This document shows, in pieces, positions 27,723-35,963 of a stretch of 64,000 nucleotides of DNA. A model generated the notes under the pieces. That model searched no databases. It worked only from the letters and a program-made list of their open reading frames with translations, and had not been told where the DNA came from. Origin of the DNA: Allostellaceae bacterium (GTDB lineage Bacteria > Pseudomonadota > Alphaproteobacteria > ATCC43930 > CGMCC-115725); NCBI GenBank assembly GCA_025451725.1, contig JANWJX010000040.1, positions 26,168 to 90,167 on the forward strand. The letters are read 5' to 3'. The translations under genes were made by a program, and so were the position numbers. The first letter of the stretch is position 1; each line of letters begins with the position of its first letter.

Positions 27723-29921
27723 CTACAGGCTCGCCGTCCGGGTGTACGACAGATCCTGGTCCATCAGCGGCAACGAGCGGACGCGCTTGCCGCTGACGGC
27801 GAAGATCGCGTTCGCCACGGCGGGCGCGATCGGCGCGGTGCCGGGCTCGCCGACGCCGCCCCACTTCTTGCCGCCGGTCAGCGCAAGATGCACCTCGGTC
27901 TTCGGCGCCTGCGCCAGGCGCACCATCTGGTAGGAGTCGAAATTGCCCTGCTCGATGGCGCCGTTCTTGACCGTGATCTTGCCGTAAAGCGCGGCGGTCA
28001 GGCCGAAGATGGTGCCGCCTTCCATCTGTTCCTGGATGGTCAGCGGATTGACGGCGTGGCCGGAATCCGCGGCATAGACCACGCGCTCGACCTTGAGTTT
28101 GCCTTGCGGCGTCAGGTCGATCTCGGCGACGCAGCCGACCACGCTGCCGAAACATTCGGTGATCGCGATGCCGCGGCCCTTGCCGGCCGCGAGTTTCTTG
28201 CCCCAATCGCTTTTCACGGCCAGCGTGTCGAGCACTTTCATCCAGTCGGCGCGATGGCCCAGCAGGGCGCGACGGAATGCCACCGGGTCCTTGCCGGCGG
28301 CGTGCGCCATCTCGTCGACGAAGCTTTCGAGGAAGAAGGCGTTCTGCGACGCGCCGACCGAGCGCCAGAAGCTCACCGGGATGTGCGTGTTCTTGAGATG
28401 CACCTCGAAACGCTGATTGGCGATGTCGTAGGGATTGGTCGCCAGCGCATCGACCGCCGGTCCCTCGACGCCGTTCTTGACGAATTGCGGCATGTTGTTC
28501 GAGCGGAACAGCGAGCCCACCGCGACCCGCGCGCTGAGCGCCACCGGCTTGCCTTGCGGGTCGAGCCCGGCGGCGAAGCGTATTGCGGCTTGGGGCCGGT
28601 AGCGGTCGTGCCGCATGTCCTCCTCGCGCGACCAGATCAGCTTCACCGGCTTGCCGACCGCCTTCGACACGAACGCCGCCTGCACGCCTTCGTCGACGCC
28701 GCCGCGCCGGCCGAAGCCGCCGCCGAGGAACGCGTTATGGACATGAACCTGCTCGGGCTTCATGCGCATGATGCCGACGAGCGCCTTGAGCGTGTTGTTC
28801 GCCATCTGGGTGCCGACCCAGAGGTCGAGCCGGTCGGCCTGCCAGTGCGCCGTTGCGTTGAGCGGCTCCATCGTGGCGTGCGCGAGATACGGCACTTCGT
28901 AGATCGCTTCGAGCTTGATCGCGGCGCCGGCGATGGCTTTGCCGGCGTCGCCGTCGTTGCGCGCCACTGCGCCCGGCTTGTCGAGCGCGGCGCGATATTC
29001 GGCGTTGAATTGCGCGCTGTCGGTATTGCCGTCGGCGCCGGTGTTCCATTCGGGCTGAAGCTTGGCCAGCGCCTGCCTGGCGCGCCAGTAAGAATCGGCG
29101 ACCACGGCGACGGCGTTCGGCAGTTTCACCACTTTGATGACGCCGCGTGCGCCGGAGATCGGCGCTTCGTCGACGTTCGCGAGCTTGCCGCCCGGCACCG
29201 GGCAGGCCAGCACCGCGGCGTAGACCATATCCGGCACGCGCGTATCGATGCCGTATTTGGCCGAGCCGTCGACCTTCGCCGGCACGTCGACGCGCTTCAT
29301 CGGCTGGCCGATCAGCGTGTATTGTTCGGGCGGTTTGATCGCGACGTCCTTGTTGAGCTTGATCTTGGCGGCGTCGCCGACCAGCTCGCCATATCGCAAC
29401 GTTTTTCCCGACTTGGCGTGCGTCACGACGCTGTTCGCCGCCGTCAGCTCGCCCGCCGGCACTTGCAGGCGCGACGCCGCGGCCTGGATCAGGCGCTCGC
29501 GCGCGTTGGCGCCGATCTGCTGCATCAGGCCGTGGGATTCGCGCACAGTGCGGCTGCCGACCGAAGCCTGGTTGCCGTAGACATTGTTCTCGCGGACCGA
29601 GCGGTTTGCCGAGGCGTATTCGGTGCGGACCTTCGACCAGTCGCATTGCAGCTCTTCCGCGACGCACATGACGAGCGCCGTCATCGAGCCCTGGCCCATC
29701 TCCGCGCGCTGATAGCGGATCAGCACGGAATCGTCGGGCTCGATCGCGATCCAGGCGTCGAGTTCGTGCGGCGCGACGCCGTCATCGTCCCACGGCGTCG
29801 CCGACACCGTCGCCGCGTCGCCGAGCTGCGGCAGGGCCGAGAGACCGACCGCAAGGCCGCCGGTCGCCGTCACGCCGGTGACGAGGAAGCGGCGGCGGGA
29901 AAGAGCGATGTTTCCGTCCAT
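27723..29921 (-). CDS. Molybdopterin-binding large subunit of an IorB-type aldehyde/N-heterocycle dehydrogenase
   Basis: A 732-residue protein of the xanthine oxidase family, isoquinoline 1-oxidoreductase beta-subunit group. It opens with a twin-arginine signal (SRRRFLVTG), so it is exported folded. Moco-binding stretches are GGGFGRRGG near 390, QAAFVSKAVGKPVK, and GGVGEPGTAPIAPA near 695, with the catalytic Glu in GEPG. AGGGAGGCGATC precedes the ATG at 29921. It lies 11 bases after the 2Fe-2S subunit and is translated from the same mRNA. Substrate not assignable; aldehydes or N-heteroaromatics are typical. Confidence 0.9.
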   Translation of the reverse strand: MDGNIALSRRRFLVTGVTATGGLAVGLSALPQLGDAATVSATPWDDDGVAPHELDAWIAIEPDDSVLIRYQRAEMGQGSMTALVMCVAEELQCDWSKVRTEYASANRSVRENNVYGNQASVGSRTVRESHGLMQQIGANARERLIQAAASRLQVPAGELTAANSVVTHAKSGKTLRYGELVGDAAKIKLNKDVAIKPPEQYTLIGQPMKRVDVPAKVDGSAKYGIDTRVPDMVYAAVLACPVPGGKLANVDEAPISGARGVIKVVKLPNAVAVVADSYWRARQALAKLQPEWNTGADGNTDSAQFNAEYRAALDKPGAVARNDGDAGKAIAGAAIKLEAIYEVPYLAHATMEPLNATAHWQADRLDLWVGTQMANNTLKALVGIMRMKPEQVHVHNAFLGGGFGRRGGVDEGVQAAFVSKAVGKPVKLIWSREEDMRHDRYRPQAAIRFAAGLDPQGKPVALSARVAVGSLFRSNNMPQFVKNGVEGPAVDALATNPYDIANQRFEVHLKNTHIPVSFWRSVGASQNAFFLESFVDEMAHAAGKDPVAFRRALLGHRADWMKVLDTLAVKSDWGKKLAAGKGRGIAITECFGSVVGCVAEIDLTPQGKLKVERVVYAADSGHAVNPLTIQEQMEGGTIFGLTAALYGKITVKNGAIEQGNFDSYQMVRLAQAPKTEVHLALTGGKKWGGVGEPGTAPIAPAVANAIFAVSGKRVRSLPLMDQDLSYTRTASL

Positions 29922-29932
29922 GATCGCCTCCC

Positions 29933-30388
29933 TCACGCTTTCATCAGCGCGGCGGCGCGGTGGATGCCGCGGCGCAAGCGCTCATAGGTACCGCAGCGGC
30001 AGATATTGGTGATGTTGGCGTCGATCTCTTCGTCGGTCGGATTGGGATTGGCCTTGAGGAACGATGCCACCGCCATGATCTGGCCGGACTGGCAATAGCC
30101 GCATTGCGGCACGTCCTCCTCGATCCATGCTTTCTGCACCGGGTGCGAGCGGTCGGCGGACAAGCCCTCGATGGTGACGATGCTCGCGCCGTCGAGCGCG
30201 CCGATCGGCGCCGAGCACGAGCGCATCGCGCGCCCATCGATCTCGACCGTGCAGGCGCCGCATTGCGCGACGCCGCAGCCGAACTTGGTGCCGGTGAGGC
30301 CGATCTCGTCGCGCAGCACCCAGAGCAGGGGCGTCTCCGGTTCGAGATCGAATTGATAGGACTTGCCGTTGACCGTGAGCGAGATCAT
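29933..30388 (-). CDS. 2Fe-2S small subunit of an IorA-type dehydrogenase
   Basis: A 151-residue iron-sulfur subunit with the two expected 2Fe-2S sites: a plant-ferredoxin-type site with [11 protein letters not shown] (C38, C43, C46) and C58, then an alpha-helical site with CGYCQSGQI near residue 95 and [12 protein letters not shown] near 130. It passes electrons from the Moco subunit. It lacks an own signal peptide and is presumably carried across by the Tat-targeted partner. TTGGAGCGCGCC gives the ribosome site for the ATG at 30388. Confidence 0.92.
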   Translation of the reverse strand: MISLTVNGKSYQFDLEPETPLLWVLRDEIGLTGTKFGCGVAQCGACTVEIDGRAMRSCSAPIGALDGASIVTIEGLSADRSHPVQKAWIEEDVPQCGYCQSGQIMAVASFLKANPNPTDEEIDANITNICRCGTYERLRRGIHRAAALMKA

Positions 30389-30479
30389 GGCGCGCTCCAA
30401 TGATCGAATCCGATAAGTGGAAGATTAGCACGGAGGCGCCGGCGTCAACAGGCCGCGTATGAGAATGGCTGGGGTGCGG

Positions 30480-30602
30480 CCTTCGAGACGCGGTCTGCGG
30501 CCGCTCCTCAGGCTGAGGATTTTCTTTGTCCATTGAGAGGCCATGAGACATGTTCCTCATCCTGAGGAGCGAGCGAAGCTCGCATCTCGAAGCACGCGCC
30601 GG
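30480..30602. repeat. Intergenic palindromic repeat, CCTCATCCTGAGGAG family
   Basis: An outer inverted pair, CTTCGAGA near 30481 and TCTCGAAG near 30585, encloses CTCCTCAGGCTGAGGA (30503-30519) and TCCTCATCCTGAGGAG (30554-30570), then GAGCGAAGCTC (30571-30581). This is a structured repeat of a kind common between genes of Bradyrhizobium-like bacteria (recollection). It occupies the 5' leader of the transporter gene and separates it from iorA, so it might modulate either transcript. Confidence 0.7.
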
Positions 30603-30617
30603 GGGAAATCCAGCCGA

Positions 30618-31889
30618 ATGACCGTTGCCGCCGACACGCGAGACGCCGAAAAGCCGTCCTCCCTGATGATCGCCGCCGCATCGGTGGGGAACGCGCTCGA
30701 ATGGTTCGACCTGCTGATCTACGGCTATTTCGCGGTCACGATTTCGAAACTGTTTTTCCCCTCGAGCGATCCGACCGTGTCGCTGCTCCTGGCGCTCGGC
30801 ACGTTCGGCGCCGCCTATCTGGTGCGGCCCTTGGGTGCGCTGGTGCTCGGCGCCTATGCCGACCGCGCCGGCCGCAAGGCGTCGATGATGGTGTCGATCC
30901 TCTTGATGATGCTCGGCACGCTGCTGATGGCGGTGATGCCGACTTACAAATCCATCGGCGTCGTGGCGCCGATCGCCGTGCTGATCGCGCGGCTGCTGCA
31001 GGGTTTTTCCGTCGGCGGCGAGTTCGGCAGCGTGACCTCGTTCCTGGTCGAGCATGGACCGCACCGACGCGGCTATTTCGCCGCTTATCAATGGGCGGGG
31101 CAGGGTCTCGCCGCGGTGCTGGCGTCGCTGTTCGGCGTCATCCTGACGACGCAGCTCACGTCCGACCAGGTCAACGATTGGGGCTGGCGCGTGCCCTATA
31201 TCTTCGGCCTGCTGATCGGGCCGGTCGGTTTCTATATCCGCGGTAAGGTCGCCGAGACGCCCGAGTTCATCGCCGCTGAACGCGCTCGCGCACCGGTGCG
31301 CGAACTGTTGGCGACGCAATGGCATCGCGTGCTGCTCGCCATCGGGGTGTCGGTGGTGTCGAACAGTTCCAACTACATCATCCTCTACATGCCGACCTAC
31401 GCCATCCGGCAGCTCCATCTGCCGCCGTCGAGCGGCTTCATCGCGACGCTGATGGGCGCGCTGATCCTGATGATCGGCGCGCCGTTCGCGGGCCATTGGT
31501 CCGACCGTGTCGGCCGCACCCGCATCATGCTGATCGCTTCGGTCCTGTTTCTTGTCACCGCCTATCCGTCGTTTTTGTTGCTCACGAGCGTCGGCACGCT
31601 GGCGATCTTGGTCGCGGTGGTGTGCTGGCTCGATCTGGTGAAGACGAGCTATAGCGGCGTGCTGCCGTCGCTGCTCGCCGATCTGTTCCCGACCCGCACG
31701 CGTGGCACCGGCATGGCGCTGAGCTACAATATCTCCGTGCCGATTTTCGGCGGCTTCGCGCCCTTCATCTCGGCGTGGCTGATCGCGCGGACCGGCGACG
31801 CCCGCGCGCCAAGCTTTTATCTGATGGCGACGGCGGCGCTCAGCGTCGTCGCCCTCTCCCTGGTCGCGCGCCGGTTGCGCATCCGCTAG
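30618..31889 (+). CDS. MFS transporter, metabolite:H+ symporter (MHS) family
   Basis: A 423-residue, 12-helix transporter. Signatures are NALEWFDLLIYGYFA in helix 1, LGAYADRAGRK in the 2-3 loop, and LLQGFSVGGEFGSVTSFLVEH in helix 5, all typical of ShiA/ProP/KgtP-like organic acid or aromatic acid:proton symporters. The ATG at 30618 is used. Upstream in-frame ATG codons fall inside the repeat. The next gene is a Rieske oxygenase, so an aromatic acid cargo is plausible but not shown. Confidence 0.88.
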   Translation: MTVAADTRDAEKPSSLMIAAASVGNALEWFDLLIYGYFAVTISKLFFPSSDPTVSLLLALGTFGAAYLVRPLGALVLGAYADRAGRKASMMVSILLMMLGTLLMAVMPTYKSIGVVAPIAVLIARLLQGFSVGGEFGSVTSFLVEHGPHRRGYFAAYQWAGQGLAAVLASLFGVILTTQLTSDQVNDWGWRVPYIFGLLIGPVGFYIRGKVAETPEFIAAERARAPVRELLATQWHRVLLAIGVSVVSNSSNYIILYMPTYAIRQLHLPPSSGFIATLMGALILMIGAPFAGHWSDRVGRTRIMLIASVLFLVTAYPSFLLLTSVGTLAILVAVVCWLDLVKTSYSGVLPSLLADLFPTRTRGTGMALSYNISVPIFGGFAPFISAWLIARTGDARAPSFYLMATAALSVVALSLVARRLRIR

Positions 31890-31984
31890 CCACATCGCGG
31901 TATTTCCGCTCTGCGAAAATCGTGCTGGCGCGGGGCGGGCGCGCTTGGCTAAATGGCGGGCAATAACGACCCTGGAGGAAGCCC

Positions 31985-33325
31985 GTGCTGTCACGCGAGA
32001 ACAACGAACTTCTGTGCCGCGTCGGACCTGGAACGCCGATGGGCGCGCTGATGCGGGAATATTGGATTCCCGCGCTGCCGTCGAACGAGTTTCCCGGCCC
32101 CGACAGCCCGCCGAAGCGCATGAAGCTCCTCGGCGAAAACATCATCATGTATCGCGATACGAAGGGCCGCATGGGCGCGATCGCCGAGGCCTGCCCGCAT
32201 CGCGGCGCGTCGCTCTATTTCGCGCGCAACGAGGATTGCGGCATCCGCTGCGCCTATCACGGCTGGAAATTCGACCTCGACGGCAATTGCATCGACGCGC
32301 CCACCGAGCCGATGGAGCGCCGCATGCGCTTCCAGCAATCGATCAAGGCACGCGCCTTCCCATGCCGCGACGTCAACAAGATGGTCTGGATCTATATGGG
32401 CCCGCGCAAGGAACCGCCGCCGTTCCCGGCCTTCGAGATCAACACGCTGCCCTACGATCATGTCGGCGAGCCATCGATCATGATGGAAGAGGCGAACTGG
32501 CTGCAAAACATGGAGGGCGATCTCGACAGCGCCCACCTCAATTTCCTGCACAGCCGTCTCCAGGAGAAAGCGCCCCCGCCCAAACACGGCATCCAGGGCT
32601 TCTGGTCGCCGGATCCCGATCCGCCGGTGCTGGATGTCCAACCGACGGAATATGGCGCGTACTACACGGCGAAGCGGCGCTACCGGAACAACGAGGACTG
32701 GCACCGCATCAATCAGTTCATCTTCCCGTTCCACACCATGATCACGACCGGCGACGGCACCATCAACCTGCGCTCGTTCGTGCCGCTGGACGATCATTAC
32801 GCGATGCTGATCTCGCATCGCGGCCATCCCAAACGCCCGATCACGCCGGAGGAAAACCGCGTCCTCACCTTCGACGAAGTCGGCGGTTTCATCCCGCGCA
32901 CCGAGGATCCGCGGACCTACTTCATGACCGCGGCGAACAAACGCAACGATTACGCGCGCGATCTGCAGGTCGAGAAGGAGGCGATGTTCAACGGCATTCC
33001 GTTCATCGGCAATCTCCAGGATCGCGCGATGACGGAGCTGATGTGCTCCGACGACGGCGAGCCGCTCTACGACCGCACCAAGGAGCATCTCGGCTCCTCC
33101 GACGCGCAGGTGGCGCTGGTGCGGCGGCAGTTGTTGCAGGCCGTCACCGACCTGCGCGACCAGAAAAAGGTCCCGCCGAACGTCGACAACGTGAAGCTCG
33201 ACCGCGTGCGGTCGGCGTCGCACATCTTCCCGGCCGACGCCGACTGGCGGAAGCTGAGCGAAGGCTCGCGCGACGTCGATAGCGGCGCCCCGGTCGGCGC
33301 CGAAGTGCCGCTGATCATTCAGTAA
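31985..33325 (+). CDS. Rieske 2Fe-2S aromatic ring-hydroxylating oxygenase (copy 1)
   Basis: A 446-residue oxygenase of the phthalate 4,5-dioxygenase/VanA-like type. The Rieske site is C70-P-H72 and C89-x-x-H92 (CPHRG, CAYHGW). The mononuclear iron site is EGDLDSAHLNFLHS with H184 and H189. GTG start at 31985 with GGAGGAAGCCC upstream. No ferredoxin or reductase gene is beside it. A clear paralogue is at 59229-60551, sharing VGPGTPMG and REYW. A strong terminator follows. Confidence 0.9.
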   Translation: MLSRENNELLCRVGPGTPMGALMREYWIPALPSNEFPGPDSPPKRMKLLGENIIMYRDTKGRMGAIAEACPHRGASLYFARNEDCGIRCAYHGWKFDLDGNCIDAPTEPMERRMRFQQSIKARAFPCRDVNKMVWIYMGPRKEPPPFPAFEINTLPYDHVGEPSIMMEEANWLQNMEGDLDSAHLNFLHSRLQEKAPPPKHGIQGFWSPDPDPPVLDVQPTEYGAYYTAKRRYRNNEDWHRINQFIFPFHTMITTGDGTINLRSFVPLDDHYAMLISHRGHPKRPITPEENRVLTFDEVGGFIPRTEDPRTYFMTAANKRNDYARDLQVEKEAMFNGIPFIGNLQDRAMTELMCSDDGEPLYDRTKEHLGSSDAQVALVRRQLLQAVTDLRDQKKVPPNVDNVKLDRVRSASHIFPADADWRKLSEGSRDVDSGAPVGAEVPLIIQ

Positions 33326-33351
33326 GCTGGCCTACGGACCGGGCGGAAAAG

Positions 33352-33385
33352 GACCCTCCCCGGGTTTCCCGGGGAGGGTCTTTTA
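33352..33385 (+). terminator. Rho-independent terminator after the Rieske oxygenase gene
   Basis: A perfect 13-bp stem, GACCCTCCCCGGG / CCCGGGGAGGGTC (33352-33364 and 33368-33380), with a TTT loop, followed by TTTTATT. It cleanly separates the oxygenase gene from the chemosensory operon. The remaining 140 bases up to the first che gene are AT-rich and should contain the che promoter, though no box can be assigned. Confidence 0.9.
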
Positions 33386-33525
33386 TTGCCGACGCTAATT
33401 GGTTAATTTCGATAATTTCCTGTTTAACGGGAATTCAAAATCCTGTAACACGCGTTTTACGCGAATGTTCGCGCCAGTCGCCTCGCATAAGTTTAAGGAG
33501 ACCGGCAATTCGTACCATCGTTGTC

Positions 33526-33963
33526 ATGCTGTGCCGGGTCGGCAATCAGCTTTGCGCCCTGCCTTTGATTCATGTTGTCGAGACCATGCGCCCGCTTCCA
33601 GTGCGGCCCATGCCGGGCATGCCTCCGTTCATCGCGGGCTTGTCGCTGATACGCGGCAACCCTCTGCCGGTTGTGGATGGCGCGGCGCTGATCGGCCAGC
33701 CCGGCGTGGCGCCGGCGGCGCGCTTCATCACGCTTCAGGTCGGCGCGCGCCAGGTCGTGCTGGCGGTGCAGGACGTGGTCGATATTCGCGCGCTTGCCGC
33801 CGATCCGTTTCAGGCGATGCCGCCGCTTTTGGGTGGCGCGCAGACCGACGTCGTATCGGCCATCGGCGCGCTCGACGCCGAATTCCTGTGGCTGCTCGAC
33901 GCCGCGCGCATGGTGCCCGCAGAGCTCGGTGCTGCCGGCGAATTGCACGAGGCGACGGCATGA
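33526..33963 (+). CDS. CheW-like coupling protein (first copy)
   Basis: A coupling protein of about 145 residues. NQLCALPLIHVVETMRPLP and FIAGLSLIRGNPLPVVDGAALIG are the CheW beta-barrel segments. It links the MCP to the CheA kinase. The start is uncertain: the ATG at 33526 has no ribosome site, whereas AAGGAG at 33495-33500 sits seven bases before an in-frame ATT (33508) that would add IRTIVV, completing the first CheW strand. First gene of a seven-gene operon. Its stop overlaps the CheR gene (ATGA). Confidence 0.82.
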   Translation: MLCRVGNQLCALPLIHVVETMRPLPVRPMPGMPPFIAGLSLIRGNPLPVVDGAALIGQPGVAPAARFITLQVGARQVVLAVQDVVDIRALAADPFQAMPPLLGGAQTDVVSAIGALDAEFLWLLDAARMVPAELGAAGELHEATA

Positions 33964-35453
33964 GCGCCGCAGTCGACCGGGAAGTGGTGGCGCGGTTTCG
34001 CAACGTCGTGACGCGGCGGGTGGGTTTGCATTTCGACGCCGGCAAAGACGCGTTTCTCGCCGACATTCTCCGGCGCCATGCAGCGGTAATCGGCCTCGAT
34101 GACTTTTGGTTTGTCGAACAGTTGGAGAATCCGCGCGCGGCGCTGGAATGGCGCGGGCTGATCCAGGAGCTGACCGTCGCCGAAACTTATTTCTTCCGCA
34201 ACCCGGCGCAATTCGCCGCGCTGCGGGATGTCGTGCGGATGGACTGGGCGGGACGCGCGGTCAACGTCCTCTCCGCTGGCTGCGCCTCGGGCGAGGAACC
34301 TTACTCCATCGCCATGACGCTGGTGGATTGTTCGGCGGCGATTTCCGCCATCGACGTCAACGGTGTCATGCTCGCCAAGGCGGCGATCGGACGCTACTCC
34401 GCCTGGTCTTTACGCGAGACCGCCGCTCCGTTGCGCGCGCGCTATTTCGCGGCGTCCGGCAACGAATTCGTGTTCGACCCCACCTTGCGCCGCGCGGTCG
34501 CGTTCGAGGAGCGCAACCTGGTTGCAGACGATGCCGCGTTCTGGCGGCCCGAAGCGTTCGACGTGGTGTTCTGCCGCAACGTGCTGATGTATTTCGCGCC
34601 GGCGAACGCGCGCGCCGCGATCGCAAGGATCGCGCGCAGCCTGACGCCGGGCGGATTGCTGTTTCTGGGCCACGCCGAGACGCTGCGCGGCCTCAGCCGC
34701 GATTTCGAGCTGCGCCACACCCACGGCACGTTCTATTACCAGCGCAAGCCGATCCTCGCGCCCGTCGAGGCAAGCGACGCGCCGTCCGATCCGGCGTGGG
34801 ACGCTCTGCCGCCGGCGGTCGACGGCGCCGGCGACACCGGCGTGGCTTGGTACGAGGCGATCGCGCATGCCGCCCAGCGCGTCCGCACCATCGTCGCGCG
34901 CCCGCTGGCCGCGCCGGCGACCCCGCTCGCCGAGATGGTGCCCGACCCGGCGCTGCCGGTCGCGCACGCGATGGCGCTGATGGCGGACGAGCATTATGCC
35001 GAGGCGTTGGCGCTGCTTCAGGCGCTGCCGCAAGAGCGCGCGCGTCAGAGCGACGCGCTGTTTCTGCGCGGGGTGTTGTTGATGCATCGCGGCGACCTCG
35101 CCGACGCCGAGCGGATTTGCGAGACGCTGCTGCTGCGCGACGGCGACAGCGCCGGGGCCCATTACCTCATGGCGCTGTGTCGTGAGGCGTACGGCGACCG
35201 CGACGCGGCGGCGCTGCACGATCGTCACGCCGCGTCGCTCGATCCCGGTTTTGCCATGCCGCGCCTCCATCTCGGCCTGCTGGCACGTCGCGCGGGCGAC
35301 CAGGCCGAGGCGCGGCGCGAACTGACGCGCGCGGCGACGTTGCTTCAGGCCGAAGAAGCATCGCGTGTCCTGCTGTTTGGCGGCGGCTTCGGCCGCGAGG
35401 CGCTGCTCGCCATGTGCCGGGCCGAGCTTGCGTCGGCGGACGGGACGCCGTGA
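33960..35453 (+). CDS. CheR-type chemoreceptor methyltransferase with C-terminal TPR domain (WspC-like)
   Basis: A 497-residue protein. Residues 1-265 form the CheR domain with TVAETYFFRNPAQF near 77, SAM-binding VLSAGCASGEEPYS near 101 and CRNVLMYF near 204. An Ala/Pro linker is followed by tetratricopeptide-like repeats (about 335-470, with HYLMALCREAYGDRDAA and PRLHLGLLARRAGDQAEAR). CheR-TPR fusions such as WspC and FrzF methylate receptors of alternative-function arrays. ATGA overlap with the upstream CheW, GTGA overlap with the next CheW. Confidence 0.92.
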   Translation: MSAAVDREVVARFRNVVTRRVGLHFDAGKDAFLADILRRHAAVIGLDDFWFVEQLENPRAALEWRGLIQELTVAETYFFRNPAQFAALRDVVRMDWAGRAVNVLSAGCASGEEPYSIAMTLVDCSAAISAIDVNGVMLAKAAIGRYSAWSLRETAAPLRARYFAASGNEFVFDPTLRRAVAFEERNLVADDAAFWRPEAFDVVFCRNVLMYFAPANARAAIARIARSLTPGGLLFLGHAETLRGLSRDFELRHTHGTFYYQRKPILAPVEASDAPSDPAWDALPPAVDGAGDTGVAWYEAIAHAAQRVRTIVARPLAAPATPLAEMVPDPALPVAHAMALMADEHYAEALALLQALPQERARQSDALFLRGVLLMHRGDLADAERICETLLLRDGDSAGAHYLMALCREAYGDRDAAALHDRHAASLDPGFAMPRLHLGLLARRAGDQAEARRELTRAATLLQAEEASRVLLFGGGFGREALLAMCRAELASADGTP

Positions 35454-35950
35454 TCCAGTCCACTCTCGTCGCGGATCGCGCCGCCGCCCTGCGCGCCGAG
35501 TTCGACCGCCAGTTCGCCGCCTCGCCCGCCGCCGCCGCGCCCGTGCGCGACCGGCTGCTGGTCGTCGGCATCGGCGGCGACACGCTGCTGCTGCGTCTGT
35601 CGCATATCGCCGGCTTGTTCGCGGGTCGGCGCATCGTGCCGATACCATCTGCAGCCGCATCGCTCCTCGGCATCACCGGCCTGCGCGGCGCGATCCTGCC
35701 GGTCCATTCGCTTGGTGTCGCGCTCGGTTTTCCGCCCGCCGCCGCCACGCCGCGCTGGCTGGTGACATTGGCGAGCGCGCCGCTGGCTTTCGCCTTCGAA
35801 CATTTCCATCAGCATATCGAAATCGCGCGCGACCGCATTGTGCCCCGTGCGGACGCCGATCGCGGCCGCGGTCATCTGCGCGAGGCGGCGCTGGTCGACG
35901 GCGACAATCTCGCCATTGTCAATTTGCTGTCGGTCGCCGCGCAATTCTAG
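35450..35950 (+). CDS. CheW-like coupling protein (second copy, WspD-like)
   Basis: A 166-residue protein with an N-terminal helical extension (about 1-35), then a CheW fold. LLLRLSHIAGLFAGRRIVPIP, LLGITGLRGAILPVHSLGVALG and a C-terminal NLAIVNLLSVAAQF are the visible strands. The GTG overlaps the cheR stop (GTGA). Having two distinct CheW genes on either side of cheR matches the Wsp gene order (wspB-C-D). Confidence 0.85.
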   Translation: MIQSTLVADRAAALRAEFDRQFAASPAAAAPVRDRLLVVGIGGDTLLLRLSHIAGLFAGRRIVPIPSAAASLLGITGLRGAILPVHSLGVALGFPPAAATPRWLVTLASAPLAFAFEHFHQHIEIARDRIVPRADADRGRGHLREAALVDGDNLAIVNLLSVAAQF

Positions 35951-35963
35951 GAGGAGCAACATC

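Noticed and set aside
29982..31994. A 670-codon minus-strand frame across iorA and the MHS transporter
   Set aside because: It overlaps two well-supported genes and its product is Arg/His/Gln-rich with no recognisable fold. Same judgement for the long frames antisense to spoVR, the phosphotransferase, iorB, CheA and the penicillin acylase.
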